From Bacillota bacterium (GTDB lineage Bacteria > Bacillota > Clostridia > Lachnospirales > Lachnospiraceae), in assembly GCA_023437715.1 (NCBI GenBank), contig JAEZFK010000027.1, positions 1-61,622 on the forward strand: 61,622 bases of DNA, written 5' to 3'. Positions 43,252 through 51,105 of the stretch are shown here, in pieces. Under the pieces are notes generated by a model. The model did not search any database and had not been told where the DNA came from. It saw only the letters and a list, made by a program, of their open reading frames with translations. Numbering within the stretch: position 1 is the stretch's first letter; each line of letters begins with the position of its first letter. The translations under genes were made by a program, and so were the position numbers.

Positions 43252-43280
43252 TGGAAAAGTGCACAAAATAAAGCTATAAT
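43252..43280 (+). promoter_or_regulatory. Promoter of mglB
   Basis: TGGAAA, a 17-bp spacer and TATAAT (43275-43280). The -35 is weak, as expected for an activated promoter. ATCGAT occurs at about 43226 and again at about 43286, flanking the promoter, and could mark regulator sites. Confidence 0.5.
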
Positions 43281-43338
43281 GTCCATATCGATAAGGGAAA
43301 AACACCAATCGACAAAAATATTAATGGGAGGATTTATC

Positions 43339-44463
43339 ATGAGATTACTCAACAAAGCATTAGCAGTAGGCCTTGCGTCTGCAATGGTATTTTCTTTAGC
43401 AGGTTGTGGTTCAGGCTCTACAGCAACCACCGCAGCTCCTACAGAAGCAACTACCACAGCCGCTGAGACAAAGGCGGAATCAAGCTCAGCAGAAACTACT
43501 GCAGAAGCAGTCAAGAATGCGGTAGGAGGAGACTTAGCTGACAAGAAGATCGGTATCTCCATCTACAAATTCGATGACAACTTTATGACTCTTTACAGGA
43601 CAGAGCTTCAGCGTTACTTAACCGAAGATTTGGGCATTAAGAAAGAGAACGTAGTAATCCAGGATGGTAAGGGCGATCAGGCAGAACAGACAAACCAGAT
43701 TCAGAACTTCATCACTCAGAAGTATGATGTACTGATTTTAAACCTTGTTCAGGCTTCTTCTGCTCCTGAAATCACAGATATGTGTAATGCTGCAGGAATC
43801 CCTGTAGTTTACATCAACCGCGAACCGGATCCACAGGAAGAGCAGAGATGGAAAGATGAAAAGATCAACGCTACTTATGTTGGATGTGATGCAAGACAGT
43901 CCGGTACCTATCAGGGTGAAGAAATTCTTGAGACCTCTAACAAGGGCGATATCAACGGCGACGGCGTGATCAGCTACATCATGATTCAGGGCGATCCTGA
44001 GAACGTAGATGCTCAGTACAGAACAGAGTTCTCCGTAAAGGCTCTTACAGATGCAGGTATGCAGGTAAAAGAACTGTTAAAGCAGCGTGGTGACTGGGAT
44101 CAGGCAAAAGCTCAGCAGATCGCACAGGACGCTTTAACACAGTACGGCGACCAGATCGAAGTTATCTTCTGCAACAACGATGCTATGGCACTTGGTGCTT
44201 TACAGGCAATCGAAGCAGCAGGACGTACCGTAAACAAAGACATCTATTTAGAGGGTGTTGATGCCTTAACAGAAGCCGTTCAGAACGTACTTGACGACAA
44301 GCAGACAGGTACTGTATTCAACGATCATTTATCACAGGCTCGTACAGCAAGCGACCTTGCTATTAAGTTCTTACAGGGCGAAGCTGTTGACAATGTTAAT
44401 ATGGTAGACTATATCAAAGTTACCAAGGCAAATGCACAGGAAGTTCTTGACAAGTTAAAATAA
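43339..44463 (+). CDS. mglB: Galactose/methyl-galactoside-binding lipoprotein
   Basis: Extracellular binding lipoprotein of the galactose ABC transporter, 374 aa. The signal ends in a lipobox with LAGCGSG. A Thr/Ser/Ala/Glu-rich linker of about 45 residues is followed by the PBP1 domain (IGISIYKFDDNFMTLYRTEL). The calcium loop is DINGDGVISYI, and VIFCNNDAMALGALQAIE holds sugar-contacting residues. GGGAGGA precedes ATG 43339. A terminator between mglB and mglA probably lets mglB be made in excess of the membrane parts. Codon use here favours frequent codons, as expected of an abundant protein. Confidence 0.92.
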   Translation: MRLLNKALAVGLASAMVFSLAGCGSGSTATTAAPTEATTTAAETKAESSSAETTAEAVKNAVGGDLADKKIGISIYKFDDNFMTLYRTELQRYLTEDLGIKKENVVIQDGKGDQAEQTNQIQNFITQKYDVLILNLVQASSAPEITDMCNAAGIPVVYINREPDPQEEQRWKDEKINATYVGCDARQSGTYQGEEILETSNKGDINGDGVISYIMIQGDPENVDAQYRTEFSVKALTDAGMQVKELLKQRGDWDQAKAQQIAQDALTQYGDQIEVIFCNNDAMALGALQAIEAAGRTVNKDIYLEGVDALTEAVQNVLDDKQTGTVFNDHLSQARTASDLAIKFLQGEAVDNVNMVDYIKVTKANAQEVLDKLK

Positions 44464-44484
44464 TTTCCAGCAGCCGGTTAAACG

Positions 44485-44515
44485 CGGGTGTGTCGGTAAG
44501 GCACACCCGATTTTT
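44485..44515 (+). terminator. Terminator (partial) after mglB
   Basis: CGGGTGTG pairs exactly with CACACCCG over nine bases, followed by ATTTTT. It lies inside the mgl operon. Confidence 0.85.
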
Positions 44516-44558
44516 GAGGAATTTTTCAGAAAAAAGAAGCGTGAGCAATCAACAGGAA

Positions 44559-44665
44559 ATACCCTGCGGGTATAACCTCTATGCCCAGAATACGCGGGCA
44601 ATAAATAGGAAGCACCCTACGGGTGTACCTCCATGCCCGAATAACATGGGCAATAAATAGGAAAG
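44559..44665 (+). repeat. Tandem pair of two-hairpin leader elements, copies B and C
   Basis: Two units about 53 bp apart precede mglA. Unit B: ATACCC-TGC-GGGTAT, AACCTCTA, TGCCC/GGGCA stem, AATAAATAGGAAG. Unit C: CACCC-TAC-GGGTG, TACCTCCA, TGCCC/GGGCA stem, AATAAATAGGAAAGGAG, where the tail is the ribosome binding site of mglA. First-hairpin arms change together (ATACCC/GGGTAT to CACCC/GGGTG). Confidence 0.6.
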
Positions 44666-44675
44666 GAGAAACGGG

Positions 44676-46232
44676 ATGGCAGAGCAATACAGACTGGAAA
44701 TGGTTGGGGTCAGCAAATCCTTCCCTGGCGTCAAAGCGCTTGATAAAATCAACTTAAAAGTACGTCCCGGTACCGTTCACGCCCTCATGGGAGAGAACGG
44801 AGCAGGCAAGTCGACCCTTATGAAATGCCTTTTCGGCATTTATAAAATGGATGAAGGAGAGGTCTTTATAGACGGAGCTCCGGTCTCCATAGCAAATCCG
44901 GATGACGCTCTTCACAAAGGACTGGCCATGGTGCACCAGGAACTGCAGCCGGTACCGGCGCGTTCCATTGCGGAAAACATGTACTTAGGCAGATATCCGC
45001 TGATGAAGATCGGACCCTTAAAAATTATAGATCACAAGACCATGAATTCGGAAGCTGAAAAATGGTTAAAGGATGTTAAAATGAGCTTTAATCCCAAGGC
45101 AAAGCTTGGGACATTATCAATAGGACAAATGCAGTCAGTGGAAATTGCAAAAGCGGTAAGCCAGAATGCAAAACTGGTTATTCTTGACGAGCCCACATCG
45201 TCGCTGACTGATAATGAGGTAGAGGCACTGTTCCGCATTATCAGGGATTTAAAATCCCGAGGTGTTTCTATGATATATATCAGCCATAAGATGGCTGAGA
45301 TCCGTCAGATCGCAGATGATATTACCATCATGCGTGATGGAACCTATGTAGGCTCCTGGGAGGTAAAGGACATCTCTGACGATGATATTGTAAAACGGAT
45401 GGTAGGCCGGGAGCTGAGCAATGTATATCCGCCCAAGGACGATTACCGGACCGATGAAACCGTTTTAAAGGTAAGCCGCTTAAGCAGCATCCATGAGCGT
45501 TCATTTCAGGACTGTTCCTTTGAACTGAAACGGGGAGAGATCCTGGGCTTTGGAGGCCTGGTAGGCGCTCAGAGAACAGAGCTTATGGAGGCCATCTTCG
45601 GAATGCGCCAGATCGCCAGCGGAGAGATCGAGGTCCTTGGAAAGAAAGTGGCCATAAGACGGCCCCAGGACGCCATTAATGATTCTGTGGGAATGATCAC
45701 AGAGGACCGGCGAGGAACCGGCATCTTCGGCTGCTTAAGCATTGCGGATAATACGGCCATCGCTTCCTACCGCAATTATGTAAAAGCCGGAACAATTAAC
45801 AGCAAAAAGGTAGGGGAAGTCGTAAAGGACAGCATCGCCAAGCTGAGCATCAAGACCCCCAGTGACAAAACCACGATTCAGTCCCTGTCAGGAGGAAACC
45901 AGCAGAAGGTGATCATTGCCAGATGGCTGGCCAATAATCCGGACATTCTGATTATGGATGAACCGACCAGAGGTATTGATGTCGGCGCAAAATACGAGAT
46001 TTACCAGATCATGATCGACCTCGTTAAGCAGGGAAAATCGATTATCATGATTTCTTCCGAAATGCCGGAGCTGATCGGCATGTCAAACCGCATTATCGTC
46101 ATGTGCAACGGACGTATTACCGGAGAAGTAGAGGATGAAGAGGCAACACAGGAGAAGATCATGGCATTTGCTACTAAATTCGATTTAAACCATAAAATAC
46201 CAGAAAATTCCACAGAGGAGGTTAAGTCATGA
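44676..46232 (+). CDS. mglA: Galactose ABC transporter ATP-binding protein
   Basis: 518-aa duplicated ABC ATPase of the MglA/RbsA type. The first Walker A is MGENGAGKST with Walker B LVILDEPTSSL. In the second half the signature LSGGNQQKV and DEPTRGIDVG are intact, while the second Walker A is degenerate (GGLVGAQRTEL), typical of this family. It is cytosolic, bound to the permease encoded next. ATG 44676 follows AAAGGAG. It overlaps the permease gene by four bases. Confidence 0.95.
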   Translation: MAEQYRLEMVGVSKSFPGVKALDKINLKVRPGTVHALMGENGAGKSTLMKCLFGIYKMDEGEVFIDGAPVSIANPDDALHKGLAMVHQELQPVPARSIAENMYLGRYPLMKIGPLKIIDHKTMNSEAEKWLKDVKMSFNPKAKLGTLSIGQMQSVEIAKAVSQNAKLVILDEPTSSLTDNEVEALFRIIRDLKSRGVSMIYISHKMAEIRQIADDITIMRDGTYVGSWEVKDISDDDIVKRMVGRELSNVYPPKDDYRTDETVLKVSRLSSIHERSFQDCSFELKRGEILGFGGLVGAQRTELMEAIFGMRQIASGEIEVLGKKVAIRRPQDAINDSVGMITEDRRGTGIFGCLSIADNTAIASYRNYVKAGTINSKKVGEVVKDSIAKLSIKTPSDKTTIQSLSGGNQQKVIIARWLANNPDILIMDEPTRGIDVGAKYEIYQIMIDLVKQGKSIIMISSEMPELIGMSNRIIVMCNGRITGEVEDEEATQEKIMAFATKFDLNHKIPENSTEEVKS

Positions 46233-47227
46233 CGACTAAGAAGATTAATGCAAAAGATTTTCTTATTAATAATGGAATCATTGTGGTTCTCATCCTGTTG
46301 GCTATCTTTACTGCAATTAAGCAGCCTTCATTTGGTTCCTTTGATAACTTAAAAAATATTGCTTTGAACGTAGCGCCCCGTTTCATCATCGCCTGCGGCG
46401 TATCCGGATGTCTTATTACAAGAGGTACGGACCTTTCCGCCGGACGTATGGTCGGTCTTGCCGCCTGCATTGCAGGCACCCTGCTTCAGAAGCCGGGCTA
46501 CAGCGGAAAGTTTTTCCCCAATCTTCCTGATTTCGGGATCTGGTGGGTATTTGTAGTACTTTTAATCTGTATCGCAGTCTGTGCCATCTTCGGCCTGATT
46601 AACGGCTTGGTGGTTTCATTCCTTCAGGTTCCTGCTTTCATCGGAACTCTGGGCATGCAGCTGATCGTTTACGGCGTCTGCCTTGTTTATACCAATGCAA
46701 CACCTATCGGAGGTTACCGTGCGGCTTATACAGAGGTGGCAAAGGGAAGATTCCTGGGAGTGATCCCTTACTTATTCTTAATCGCCCTTGCAATCGGTCT
46801 TGTGATCTGGTTTGTTTACAATAAGACCCCTCACGGCAAATACATGTACGCCATCGGCGGAAACGAGCAGGCTGCAGAGGTTTCCGGCGTTAATACAAAG
46901 AAGACCAAGATCATTATTTACGTAACAGCAGCAGCACTTTACGCATTAGGCGGATTCCTGGTAGGCGCAAAATCCGGCGGTTCCTCTGTAAACATGGGAA
47001 TGGGCTGGGAGCTGGAAGCCATTGCCGCATGTACCATCGGCGGTGTTTCCGTAAACGGCGGTATCGGTAAGGTATCCGGAGTTCTCATCGGCGTTCTGGT
47101 TTTTGAGATTTTAAAGACCTGCCTTCAGTATCTTGGAGTGGATACCAACTACCAGTATATCGCACAGGGTATCGTTATCGTAGTGGCTATCGCTCTGGAC
47201 ATCAGAAAATATATCGCAAAGAAATAA
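46229..47227 (+). CDS. mglC: Galactose ABC transporter permease
   Basis: 332-aa membrane protein of the BPD_transp_2 family, with eight to ten hydrophobic segments. The cytoplasmic loop AIGGNEQAAEVSGVNTKKTK, which contacts the ATPase, is present, and GTDLSAGRMVGLAACIAGTL matches MglC. It starts within the mglA stop (ATGA overlap) and is followed by a strong terminator, ending the mgl unit. Confidence 0.95.
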   Translation: MTTKKINAKDFLINNGIIVVLILLAIFTAIKQPSFGSFDNLKNIALNVAPRFIIACGVSGCLITRGTDLSAGRMVGLAACIAGTLLQKPGYSGKFFPNLPDFGIWWVFVVLLICIAVCAIFGLINGLVVSFLQVPAFIGTLGMQLIVYGVCLVYTNATPIGGYRAAYTEVAKGRFLGVIPYLFLIALAIGLVIWFVYNKTPHGKYMYAIGGNEQAAEVSGVNTKKTKIIIYVTAAALYALGGFLVGAKSGGSSVNMGMGWELEAIAACTIGGVSVNGGIGKVSGVLIGVLVFEILKTCLQYLGVDTNYQYIAQGIVIVVAIALDIRKYIAKK

Positions 47228-47249
47228 GCTTATTATGGACATCATGCAG

Positions 47250-47284
47250 AAGAACCGGAGGAAAGACTTTCTCCGGTTCTTTTA
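47250..47284. terminator. Bidirectional terminator after mglC
   Basis: AAGAACCGGAG pairs exactly with CTCCGGTTCTT, followed by TT on the plus side. It lies between the converging mglC and CYTH genes. Confidence 0.85.
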
Positions 47285-47300
47285 CAACATAAGATTTTTA

Positions 47301-47753
47301 TTACGGCTGCCTGCTCAGCTTGCTGTTCTGATATTCCCCTGAGAAAGTCACGTCTTTCCCAAACCAGGCGGGCGGAATAAAGCTTTCCGCCTCCTCTTTG
47401 CTGGGAAATTCCACTTCAGCAAGCATCAGCCCCTGAAACTTTCCTTCAAAGACATCCAGCTCTATGGTCAGATGATCCGAGCCTTCCAGAGGAATGAGAT
47501 ACCTCTTTTTCGTCAGTATGTGGCCATCCGCCTTTTGAAGCAGATGTGCATAGGAATCCGCAGTCAGAGGAAGATTGTATTCTTCCCGGACCATGAGGCC
47601 CTTTGCCTTATAGGTCAGGTAATAGGTGTCATCCTCTTTCCGGACCCGGACCACCGGATCGGTTGCAAGATATCCCTGCTCGATAAGATGGAAGGGATAG
47701 GAAGCATAATCCGCCGGCGGATCAGTGATTAAATATTTGCGTTCTATTTCCAT
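47301..47753 (-). CDS. CYTH domain protein
   Basis: 150-aa CYTH-fold protein (triphosphate tunnel metalloenzyme). The ExExK motif is MEIERKYL at the N-terminus; further charged strands VVRVRKEDDTYYLTYKAKG, LTKKRYLIP and LAEVEFPSKEEAESF line the expected tunnel. Bacterial relatives hydrolyse inorganic triphosphate or make cyclic nucleotides; the short form here fits a triphosphatase. The start at 47753 follows GGAGGAG; 19 further codons upstream are not supported. It is convergent with mglC. Confidence 0.88.
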   Translation of the reverse strand: MEIERKYLITDPPADYASYPFHLIEQGYLATDPVVRVRKEDDTYYLTYKAKGLMVREEYNLPLTADSYAHLLQKADGHILTKKRYLIPLEGSDHLTIELDVFEGKFQGLMLAEVEFPSKEEAESFIPPAWFGKDVTFSGEYQNSKLSRQP

Positions 47754-47858
47754 GGACAGCTCCTCCGTGCTTGTATTTGTTGCTTTGGCATTAGTATACC
47801 ACAACTGCATAAAAAGTAGAAGATAGTGGCAAAAATCAGGGAAACGTGATAATATGAT

Positions 47859-47980
47859 GTTATTATTCAGCCATGCAGAAATCTTTGGAGAATCTGAGTA
47901 TAGCGAGCTTGCTCACCAGGCTCATATCTTTCAAAGATTTCTATAGGGGGGAACACCCGGCATGGCCGGACACAATAATA
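47859..47980 (+). repeat. Diverged copy 2 of the palindromic element
   Basis: The left end GTTATTATTCAGCCATG differs from the copy 1 end at one base. The inner stems match in layout: AGAAATCTTTG with CAAAGATTTCT (copy 1: AGAAATATTTG with CAAACATTTCT), and a GCGAGCTTGCTCACC core. CTATAGGG and ACACCCGGCATGG follow. The right terminal repeat is decayed, the 41-bp inner palindrome of copy 1 is missing, and no target duplication is seen. Confidence 0.65.
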
Positions 47981-48012
47981 TTAATTTTAGTTGATTTCAG
48001 GAGAACAAGGGC

Positions 48013-49077
48013 ATGATGTGGTTAAATAAACGGATATTTGCATTTTTTCTAATAATTGGGGCTGTTTTGCTGGCTCAGGGCTGCACAGGTCCGGGAAACA
48101 AAGAGGAAAGCGCGGAGAGTAAGCCTGCCGGAACCGAAGCGAAGGAAAACATAGAAATCTCCGGTCCGAAGATCGGGATCAGCATCTACCGTTATGACGA
48201 TAATTTTATGAAGGTATACCGGTCAGAATTAAAGCAGTATCTGGAGGAGACCTATCAGGCGGAGGTAATTATGCGCAACGCCGGAGGAGATCAGGAAGAA
48301 CAGGACAAGCAGATTAAGGAATTTATTTCCGGCGGCTGCGACGGAATCATTGTAAACCCTGTGGAGGTCCAGGCTGCCGGTGGGATTGCAGATGACTGCA
48401 GTAAGGCGGGAATCCCTCTGGTATTTATTAACCGTGAGCCCAATGAGGAAGAGGAAAACCGGTGGAAGGAAAATCATATGGCTGTGTCCTGTATCGGAAC
48501 GGATTCCAGGCAGGCGGGTACTTACCAGGGAGAAATCATCCTGGAAACCGACTGTAAAGGGGATTTAAACGGAGACGGAGTGGTTTCCTATGCCATGATC
48601 ATGGGGGAAGAAGGCGATGAGGCCAGCAGCTACCGGACGGAGTATTCCATTAAGGCCCTGGAGGACGGGGGAATGAAAACGGAGGAGCTGTTTTCCGGTC
48701 ACGGGGATTGGTACAAGGATAAAGGGAAAAAGCTTGCCCAATCGGCTCTGAGTACTTACGGAAGAAAGATAGAGGTAATTTTCTGCAACAACGATGCCAT
48801 GGCGGACGGAGCATTAGAGGCTGTGGAGGAAGCAGGGCTGGTGCCGGGGAAAGATGTTTACCTGGTAGGGGTGGACGCCCTTGAGGACACCGTAGAGTCG
48901 GTCAAGAAGGGAAAAATCACCGGAACCGTATTAAATGACCACGAGGGACAGTCCCGGACAGCTGCCGACGTTCTGATTAAAATGATCGGCAAAGAAGAGG
49001 TGGATACAAGGTATCTGGTAGATTATATAAAAATCACTACAATCAGCACATTTCAAAATTTGAAAGGGGACCAATGA
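48013..49077 (+). CDS. MglB-like sugar-binding lipoprotein
   Basis: 354-aa second MglB paralog. The signal ends in a lipobox LAQGC, followed by a short Glu/Lys-rich linker and the PBP1 domain (IGISIYRYDDNFMKVYRSEL). The calcium loop DLNGDGVVSYAM and VIFCNNDAMADGALEAVE are kept. No transporter genes adjoin it; the DJ-1 and the other binding-protein/GGDEF-EAL genes follow. It may serve MglAC or act as a sensor. Start at 48013 or 48016; GGAGAA lies upstream. Confidence 0.88.
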   Translation: MMWLNKRIFAFFLIIGAVLLAQGCTGPGNKEESAESKPAGTEAKENIEISGPKIGISIYRYDDNFMKVYRSELKQYLEETYQAEVIMRNAGGDQEEQDKQIKEFISGGCDGIIVNPVEVQAAGGIADDCSKAGIPLVFINREPNEEEENRWKENHMAVSCIGTDSRQAGTYQGEIILETDCKGDLNGDGVVSYAMIMGEEGDEASSYRTEYSIKALEDGGMKTEELFSGHGDWYKDKGKKLAQSALSTYGRKIEVIFCNNDAMADGALEAVEEAGLVPGKDVYLVGVDALEDTVESVKKGKITGTVLNDHEGQSRTAADVLIKMIGKEEVDTRYLVDYIKITTISTFQNLKGDQ

Positions 49078-49078
49078 T

Positions 49079-49639
49079 ATGGGGAAAGTGTATGCTTTTT
49101 TTGCTGACGGATCGGAAGAAGTGGAATTACTGGCTGTTGTGGATGTACTGATGAGAGGCGGACAAGAGGTAAAGCTTGTTTCCGTGACCGGACAAAAGGA
49201 TGTGGTAAGCGCCCACGGAATAAGGATTCAGGCGGATCTTGAATTTTCGGAGACAGATTTAAGTGATGCAGATCTTCTCTTTCTTCCCGGGGGCATGCCG
49301 GGAACCAAGAATCTGTCTGCCCATGAGGGACTTTTAAATGCTTTAAAAGAGGCCTGCGCAGAGAATAAAAGGATCGGAGCTATCTGTGCGGCTCCCAGCA
49401 TTTTGGGAAAGCTGGGCCTTTTAGAGGGGAAAAGGGCGACCTGCTTCCCCGGGTATGAGTCAAAGCTGAACGGAGCCATATATACCAGAGAGGGAGTGGT
49501 CACCGACGGGAATATAACAACGGCCAGGGGGCTGGGCTATGCACTGGATATGGGACTTGAGCTTCTGATGCTTTTGACGGATGAAAGCCAGGCACTGAAA
49601 ATTAAGGAAGCCATTCAGTACAGTCGGATAACAATGTAA
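49079..49639 (+). CDS. DJ-1/PfpI family protein
   Basis: 186-aa protein of the DJ-1/YajL group. The nucleophile cysteine is in IGAICAAPSILGKLGLL, the upstream acidic residue in ADGSEEVELLAV, and LFLPGGMPGTKNL lines the site. The family includes glyoxalase or deglycase-like and stress-protective proteins; exact activity is debated. It starts one base after the preceding stop, so it is translated with the sugar-binding lipoprotein. A link to reactive sugar by-products would fit but is inference. Confidence 0.9.
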   Translation: MGKVYAFFADGSEEVELLAVVDVLMRGGQEVKLVSVTGQKDVVSAHGIRIQADLEFSETDLSDADLLFLPGGMPGTKNLSAHEGLLNALKEACAENKRIGAICAAPSILGKLGLLEGKRATCFPGYESKLNGAIYTREGVVTDGNITTARGLGYALDMGLELLMLLTDESQALKIKEAIQYSRITM

Positions 49640-49656
49640 CACAGCGGGTGATTGCT

Positions 49657-51102
49657 ATGAGGAAACGATGGATATTGCCGGTTATGGCCTCTGCTTTTTT
49701 CTGTCTTCTGACCGGGTGCGATAAGAAAGATCCATATGGGCTGTCGGAAAAGAACCCCCTTACCATTACCATCTGGCACTATTATAACGGTGTCCAGAAA
49801 GAAGAATTTGACGATCTGGTCCAGCTTTTCAATGAAAGTAAAGGCAGGGAAAAGGGGATTATCATTAAGGCGTTTAACAAGGGAAGCATTGACGAGCTCA
49901 GCAGCCAGGTCAATGACAGTATGGAAAAAAAGATCGGCTCACAGCCGCTTCCCGACGTTTTTTCCGGCTATGTGGATGAGGTCTATGAGGTGGATCAGAA
50001 AGGATTGGCGGCGGATTTAAGCCCCTATATGACTCCTGAGGAAATTTCAGAATATGTGGATGCCTACATGGAAGAGGGCAGATTTGACGGAAGCGGGGCC
50101 ATTAAGGTGTTTCCAGTGGCAAAATCAACGGAAATTCTTGCGGTCAACCAGACGGACTGGGAGAAGTTCGCAAAGGATACGGGAGCTACGGAAGAGGCTT
50201 TCTCCACGTGGGAGGGAATCACCCGCATGGCAGGCGACTATTATAAATGGACCGACAGCCAGACAGAGGCGCCGGATGATGGAAAGGCTTTCTTCGGCAG
50301 GGATGCCTTTGCCAATTATATGATTATCGGAAGTTTGCAGCTGGGTCATGAAATCTTTCAGGTGAAAGACGGGAAAACGGTTCTGGATTTTGACAAGGAG
50401 TCCATGAGAAAGCTTTGGGATAATTACTATGTTCCATATGTAAACGGATACTTTGGTTCCTATGGAAAATTCCGAAGCGACGACGTAAAGACGGGGCGGC
50501 TGGCGGCGTTTGTAGGCTCCACCAGCGGTATCTCCTATGTCCCTGCGTCCGTGACCCTGGAGGATGGGACAAATTATGATATAGAGGTGGGTCTCTATCC
50601 TCTTCCCAATTTTGAGGGAACGGCTCCCGTGGCAGTCCAGCAGGGAGCCGGAATGACGGTGTTTCGATCAGAGGAAAAGCGGGAGTATGCGGCAACCGTA
50701 TTCTTAAAATGGTTTACCGATATCGACCGGAATATGAAATTTGCCATTGGCTCCGGTTATCTGCCGGTGAAGAAAGAGGCCGGAAACCCGGAACGGTTAA
50801 AGCCTTTTCTGGAACAGGCGGGAGAAAACAGCAGCATTTCCCGGAATCTGGTCATCGGCCTTGATACCGCCAATACATACCGGCTTTATACATCGAAGCC
50901 CTTTAAGGGCGGGGACAGCGCCAGAAGCGTGCTGCAAATGACCATGGACCAAAAGGCCAGGGAAGATCATGAAAAGGTATTGGAGCTCATGGGACAGGGG
51001 CTCAGCAGGGAAAGCGCGGTTTCGGAATTCGTGACAGATGAGAATTTTAATAGCTGGTATGAGGATACGAAAAAGCAGCTGGAAGCAATTGTCGGAGAGT
51101 AG
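49657..51102 (+). CDS. Extracellular solute-binding lipoprotein (sugar type)
   Basis: 481-aa lipoprotein (lipobox LLTGC) with a type 2, maltose-binding-protein-like fold: LTITIWHYYNGVQKEEFDDL at the start, GAGMTVFRSEEKREYAATVF in the hinge region. This is the ABC-transporter family 1 binding protein group, but no permease or ATPase genes are adjacent. It precedes the GGDEF-EAL gene by three bases. The start at 49657 is preferred to GTG 49648, which is part of the ribosome binding site region. Likely role: delivering ligand information to the membrane protein downstream. Confidence 0.85.
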   Translation: MRKRWILPVMASAFFCLLTGCDKKDPYGLSEKNPLTITIWHYYNGVQKEEFDDLVQLFNESKGREKGIIIKAFNKGSIDELSSQVNDSMEKKIGSQPLPDVFSGYVDEVYEVDQKGLAADLSPYMTPEEISEYVDAYMEEGRFDGSGAIKVFPVAKSTEILAVNQTDWEKFAKDTGATEEAFSTWEGITRMAGDYYKWTDSQTEAPDDGKAFFGRDAFANYMIIGSLQLGHEIFQVKDGKTVLDFDKESMRKLWDNYYVPYVNGYFGSYGKFRSDDVKTGRLAAFVGSTSGISYVPASVTLEDGTNYDIEVGLYPLPNFEGTAPVAVQQGAGMTVFRSEEKREYAATVFLKWFTDIDRNMKFAIGSGYLPVKKEAGNPERLKPFLEQAGENSSISRNLVIGLDTANTYRLYTSKPFKGGDSARSVLQMTMDQKAREDHEKVLELMGQGLSRESAVSEFVTDENFNSWYEDTKKQLEAIVGE

Positions 51103-51105
51103 TTT

